In this document: positions 34,146-36,226 of the stretch, piece after piece
Position numbering within the stretch: the first letter of the stretch is position 1
How the letters are laid out: every line of letters begins with the position of its first letter
Assembly: GCA_964424945.1 (NCBI GenBank)
Contig: CAYRLB010000021.1
Coordinates: 1 to 36,226 of the forward strand
From: WHSP01 sp964424945
Lineage (GTDB): Bacteria > Gemmatimonadota > Gemmatimonadetes > Longimicrobiales > Longimicrobiaceae
DNA: 36,226 nucleotides
Reading direction: 5' to 3'
Translations under genes and position numbers: made by a program
Notes under the pieces: model-generated
Database searches by the model: none
Seen by the model: only the letters and a program-made list of their open reading frames with translations
What the model was told of the DNA's origin: nothing

Positions 34146-34162
34146 GTACTGGAAATTGTAAT
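34134..34162 (+). promoter_or_regulatory. Candidate sigma-70 promoter giving a leaderless hemE message
   Basis: TTGGCG (34134-34139) is followed after exactly 17 bases by TGTAAT (34157-34162; five of six match). The start point predicted 6-7 bases after the -10 box coincides with the ATG at 34168, so the message would have no leader. That would explain why the AGGA before the ATG sits too close (1 nt) to act as a ribosome site. Confidence 0.45.
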
Positions 34163-34167
34163 CAGGA

Positions 34168-35247
34168 ATGACGGAAAATATATCTCCTACCGGGAACCGG
34201 CCTGAAGACGCTCCGGTGGTGCGTCCGCTGAATGACAGGATTCTGAAGGCTGTCCGGCGGGAGCCGGTCGATGCCACTCCGATCTGGTTCATGCGGCAGG
34301 CAGGTCGATCTCTCCCGCGGTATCGGGAGCTGCGCGCGGAGGCTGGAATGTTCGAGATTCTGCGTGATCCCCCTGCCGCAGCGGAGATCACGACGCTTCC
34401 GTTGGAGTACTTCCCGGTGGATGCGTGCGTTCTCTACAACGATCTCTCCACCCCCTTCTTCGGTGCGGGGCTGAACGTCGAAATGCGGGCGGGGCTCGGG
34501 CCGGTAGTCGACTGGATGATCCGGAAGCCGGCTGATGTCGACCGTCTTCAGGCGTACGATCCCAGCGTAGCGATGGACTACATCCTGGATCAGATCCGGT
34601 ATCTGGTCGAAAGGATCTCGGTGCCCGTGCTCGGCTTCGTCGGCGCTCCCTTCACCCTCAGCTCCTATCTCATTTCGGGTCCGGGATCCCGCAACCAGGA
34701 GGAGACGAAGAGCTTCATGTGGCGCGAGCCTGAGGCCTGGCACCGGCTGGCTACCTTCTGGGCCGACCACATGGCGGAGTTCGGCATCGCTCAGTACGAA
34801 GCGGGGGCGAGCGTTGTACAGGTTTTCGATTCCTGGGCCGGGCACCTCGGCGTGAGCGACTACGCCGAGTATGTGCTCCCGCACATGCACGCGATCTTCT
34901 CCCGGCTCCGCGAGGCCGGCGTCCCGACGATCAACTTCCTCACGGGGAACGCTGCGCTCCTGCCGCTGATGGCGGAGGCGGGAGGTGAGGTGATCGGGGT
35001 CGACTGGCGCATGCCGATCGATGTCGCCTGGAGGATCATCGGGCCGGATCGTGGCATCCAGGGCAACCTCGATCCGGTGGTTCTGCTCGCCGGTCGCGAA
35101 GCTGCGCTCCGCAAGACACGGGAGATCCTCGAGCTCGTCGACGGGCGGCCGGGCCACATCTTCAACTGTGGACACGGGCTCCTGCCTGGTACTGATCCGG
35201 ACGTTCTCCGCGCCGTCGTAGACTTCGTCCACGAGTATCCTGTATGA
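34168..35247 (+). CDS. hemE: Uroporphyrinogen decarboxylase
   Basis: The 359-residue TIM-barrel enzyme removes the four acetate carboxyls of uroporphyrinogen III to give coproporphyrinogen III in heme synthesis. Conserved blocks are visible: TPIWFMRQAGRSLPRYRELR (substrate-binding Arg pair), DACVLYNDLSTPFFGAG (catalytic Asp region), GFVGAPFTLSSYLI, VVQVFDSWAGHLGVSDY, GVDWRMPIDVA and QGNLDPVVLLA. HIFNCGHGLLPGTDPD follows near the C-terminus. RSLPRY replaces the commoner RYLPEY. About 20 non-conserved residues precede the core. The last four bases overlap the start of hemH (ATGA), so the two are translationally coupled. Confidence 0.96.
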   Translation: MTENISPTGNRPEDAPVVRPLNDRILKAVRREPVDATPIWFMRQAGRSLPRYRELRAEAGMFEILRDPPAAAEITTLPLEYFPVDACVLYNDLSTPFFGAGLNVEMRAGLGPVVDWMIRKPADVDRLQAYDPSVAMDYILDQIRYLVERISVPVLGFVGAPFTLSSYLISGPGSRNQEETKSFMWREPEAWHRLATFWADHMAEFGIAQYEAGASVVQVFDSWAGHLGVSDYAEYVLPHMHAIFSRLREAGVPTINFLTGNAALLPLMAEAGGEVIGVDWRMPIDVAWRIIGPDRGIQGNLDPVVLLAGREAALRKTREILELVDGRPGHIFNCGHGLLPGTDPDVLRAVVDFVHEYPV

Positions 35248-36226
35248 AGATCGGCGTCATCCTGCTGAACTTCGGCGAGCCCGATGAGCCGACGATGGAA
35301 GCTGTCGTCCCTTTTCTGGAACGCATCTTCTCGCTCAATGCGCCGCTGATGGGGGCGGGCGCCCACTCGCCCGCTGAGATCCAGGCTCGCAGCCGGCAGC
35401 TTGCGGAGGCGCGTGCCCCGGGGCTGATCGCAGAATACCAGGAGATCGGGGGGTCACCTCTTCATCGGCAGGCGGCGGAGCAGGCGACCGCCCTCGAGAT
35501 AGAGCTTCTCGCGCGGGGCCATAGCGCGAGCGTGACCCTCGGCATGCAGTTTACCGAGCCGTCGATCGCGGAAGCAGTCGCCAGGCTCAGGGACGAGGGC
35601 GCCGCCTATCTCGTCCCGATCCCCGTGTATCCGCTCTGTGGACCGACGACGACGGTTGCGGCTCTCGCAGAGGTGGCCCGGGAGGTCGAAGGCGTGGGCT
35701 GGGCTGTCCCGTCCCGCCAGGTAAGCGGCTGGCACCGGCACCCGGCATACCTGAAGCTGCGGGCGGACGCGATCCGGCGGGTGATGGAGGAGCATGGGCT
35801 CTCCTTCTCCGACCCGCGGACGCGGCTCGTCTTTTCCGCACACGGGACCCCGGTCAAATACCTCGACGAGGGGAGCCGGTACGATAAGTACGTCAAGGAG
35901 TTCTGCGCTTCCCTCGCCAGGGAAGTCGGGGTCGAAGAGTACCTGCTGGGGTACCAGAATCACTCGAACCGCCCCGGCATCCAATGGACGCAGCCGGACA
36001 TCGACAAGGTCGTGGCCGAAGTCGATGCGGACACGATTGTGGTGGATCCCGTCTCCTTCATGCATGAGCAGTCGGAAACGCTCGCCGAACTCGATATCGA
36101 GCTTCGTGAAGAGGCTGAGGCGCGGGGAATCAGATTCGTCCGGGTACCGATTCATCACGCTGACGCAAACTTCATCGCGCTGTTGGCAGACCTGGTGATC
36201 GCAAGCCTGCCGACCTCTGGAGAGGA
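35244..36226 (+). CDS. hemH: Ferrochelatase, last residues cut by window edge
   Basis: The frame opens with ATG overlapping the hemE stop and stays open for 327 codons to the end of the window; the family is about 310-350 residues, so only a short tail is missing. The enzyme inserts ferrous iron into a porphyrin. Diagnostic parts: MKIGVILLNFGEPDEP, a QEIGGSPLHRQ loop, TLGMQFTEPSIAEAV, the catalytic His200 in LVFSAHGTPVKYLD, GYQNHSNRPGIQWTQPDID and the acidic Glu278 in SFMHEQSETLAELDIE. NHSN in place of the usual QSRxGP turn is a small oddity. Whether it acts on protoporphyrin or coproporphyrin cannot be told from this window. Confidence 0.94.
   Translation, partial: MKIGVILLNFGEPDEPTMEAVVPFLERIFSLNAPLMGAGAHSPAEIQARSRQLAEARAPGLIAEYQEIGGSPLHRQAAEQATALEIELLARGHSASVTLGMQFTEPSIAEAVARLRDEGAAYLVPIPVYPLCGPTTTVAALAEVAREVEGVGWAVPSRQVSGWHRHPAYLKLRADAIRRVMEEHGLSFSDPRTRLVFSAHGTPVKYLDEGSRYDKYVKEFCASLAREVGVEEYLLGYQNHSNRPGIQWTQPDIDKVVAEVDADTIVVDPVSFMHEQSETLAELDIELREEAEARGIRFVRVPIHHADANFIALLADLVIASLPTSGE

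Noticed and set aside
1..36226. Mobile element, prophage, CRISPR array or defence island
   Set aside because: There is no transposase, integrase, terminal repeat, regularly spaced repeat or known defence gene. Composition looks even throughout.

Overview
This window is about 36 kb of GC-rich bacterial chromosome from a draft assembly; two runs of exactly 100 N mark scaffold joins. It holds 25 protein-coding genes that I can support. Two are cut by the window edges (a TerC-family gene at the left, ferrochelatase at the right) and one is broken by a scaffold gap. I found no rRNA, tRNA, CRISPR array, transposase, integrase or phage gene. Many predicted lipoproteins and signal peptides, two-membrane physiology, frequent GTG starts and the style of several proteins (DinB subtype, DUF1028 with a TPR-like tail, short citrate synthase, MaeB) fit a Gemmatimonadota-like Gram-negative bacterium. 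That placement is inference from gene content, not from a marker gene.

Layout. 1-5 kb: TerC-like membrane protein and a large cytosolic hybrid histidine kinase on the minus strand, then a cyclophilin lipoprotein on the plus strand, a scaffold join and a small exported protein. 5-10 kb: an AI-2E-type permease diverges from citrate synthase, which is followed by the malic enzyme/phosphotransacetylase fusion MaeB. 10-14 kb: a compact plus-strand run of small lipoprotein, L-2-hydroxyglutarate oxidase, endonuclease IV and DUF1028 protein. 14-20 kb: an envelope and amino-sugar group with a YpfJ-type metalloprotease, NamZ-like exo-muramidase, DUF1906 lipoprotein, a secreted gluzincin-type metallopeptidase (minus) and a cytoplasmic GH84 O-GlcNAcase-like enzyme. 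20-25 kb: a polyphosphate module of DUF4956 membrane protein, polyphosphate kinase and a beta-propeller-like lipoprotein. 25-30 kb: one giant exported orphan protein of about 1664 residues. 30-36 kb: a ring-cleaving dioxygenase-like protein (minus), an orphan peptide-binding lipoprotein with DNA polymerase IV directly behind it, then hemE-hemH.

The most interesting signals are: (i) the giant orphan protein, with a hydrophobic hairpin, acidic and Gly/Ser-rich linkers and a segment resembling a transglutaminase-type Cys helix; (ii) DUF4956 next to Ppk1, which suggests a membrane partner for polyphosphate; (iii) a signal-peptide-less GH84 enzyme closely resembling the catalytic domain of animal O-GlcNAcase; (iv) a hemE promoter that looks leaderless and carries a perfect 8+8 inverted repeat centred on the -35 element. 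The first scaffold gap is probably not a real gap, because an identical 19-base sequence sits on both sides. The second hides a real stretch of a DUF1028 gene. Everything was read by eye from the sequence; no database search was run.
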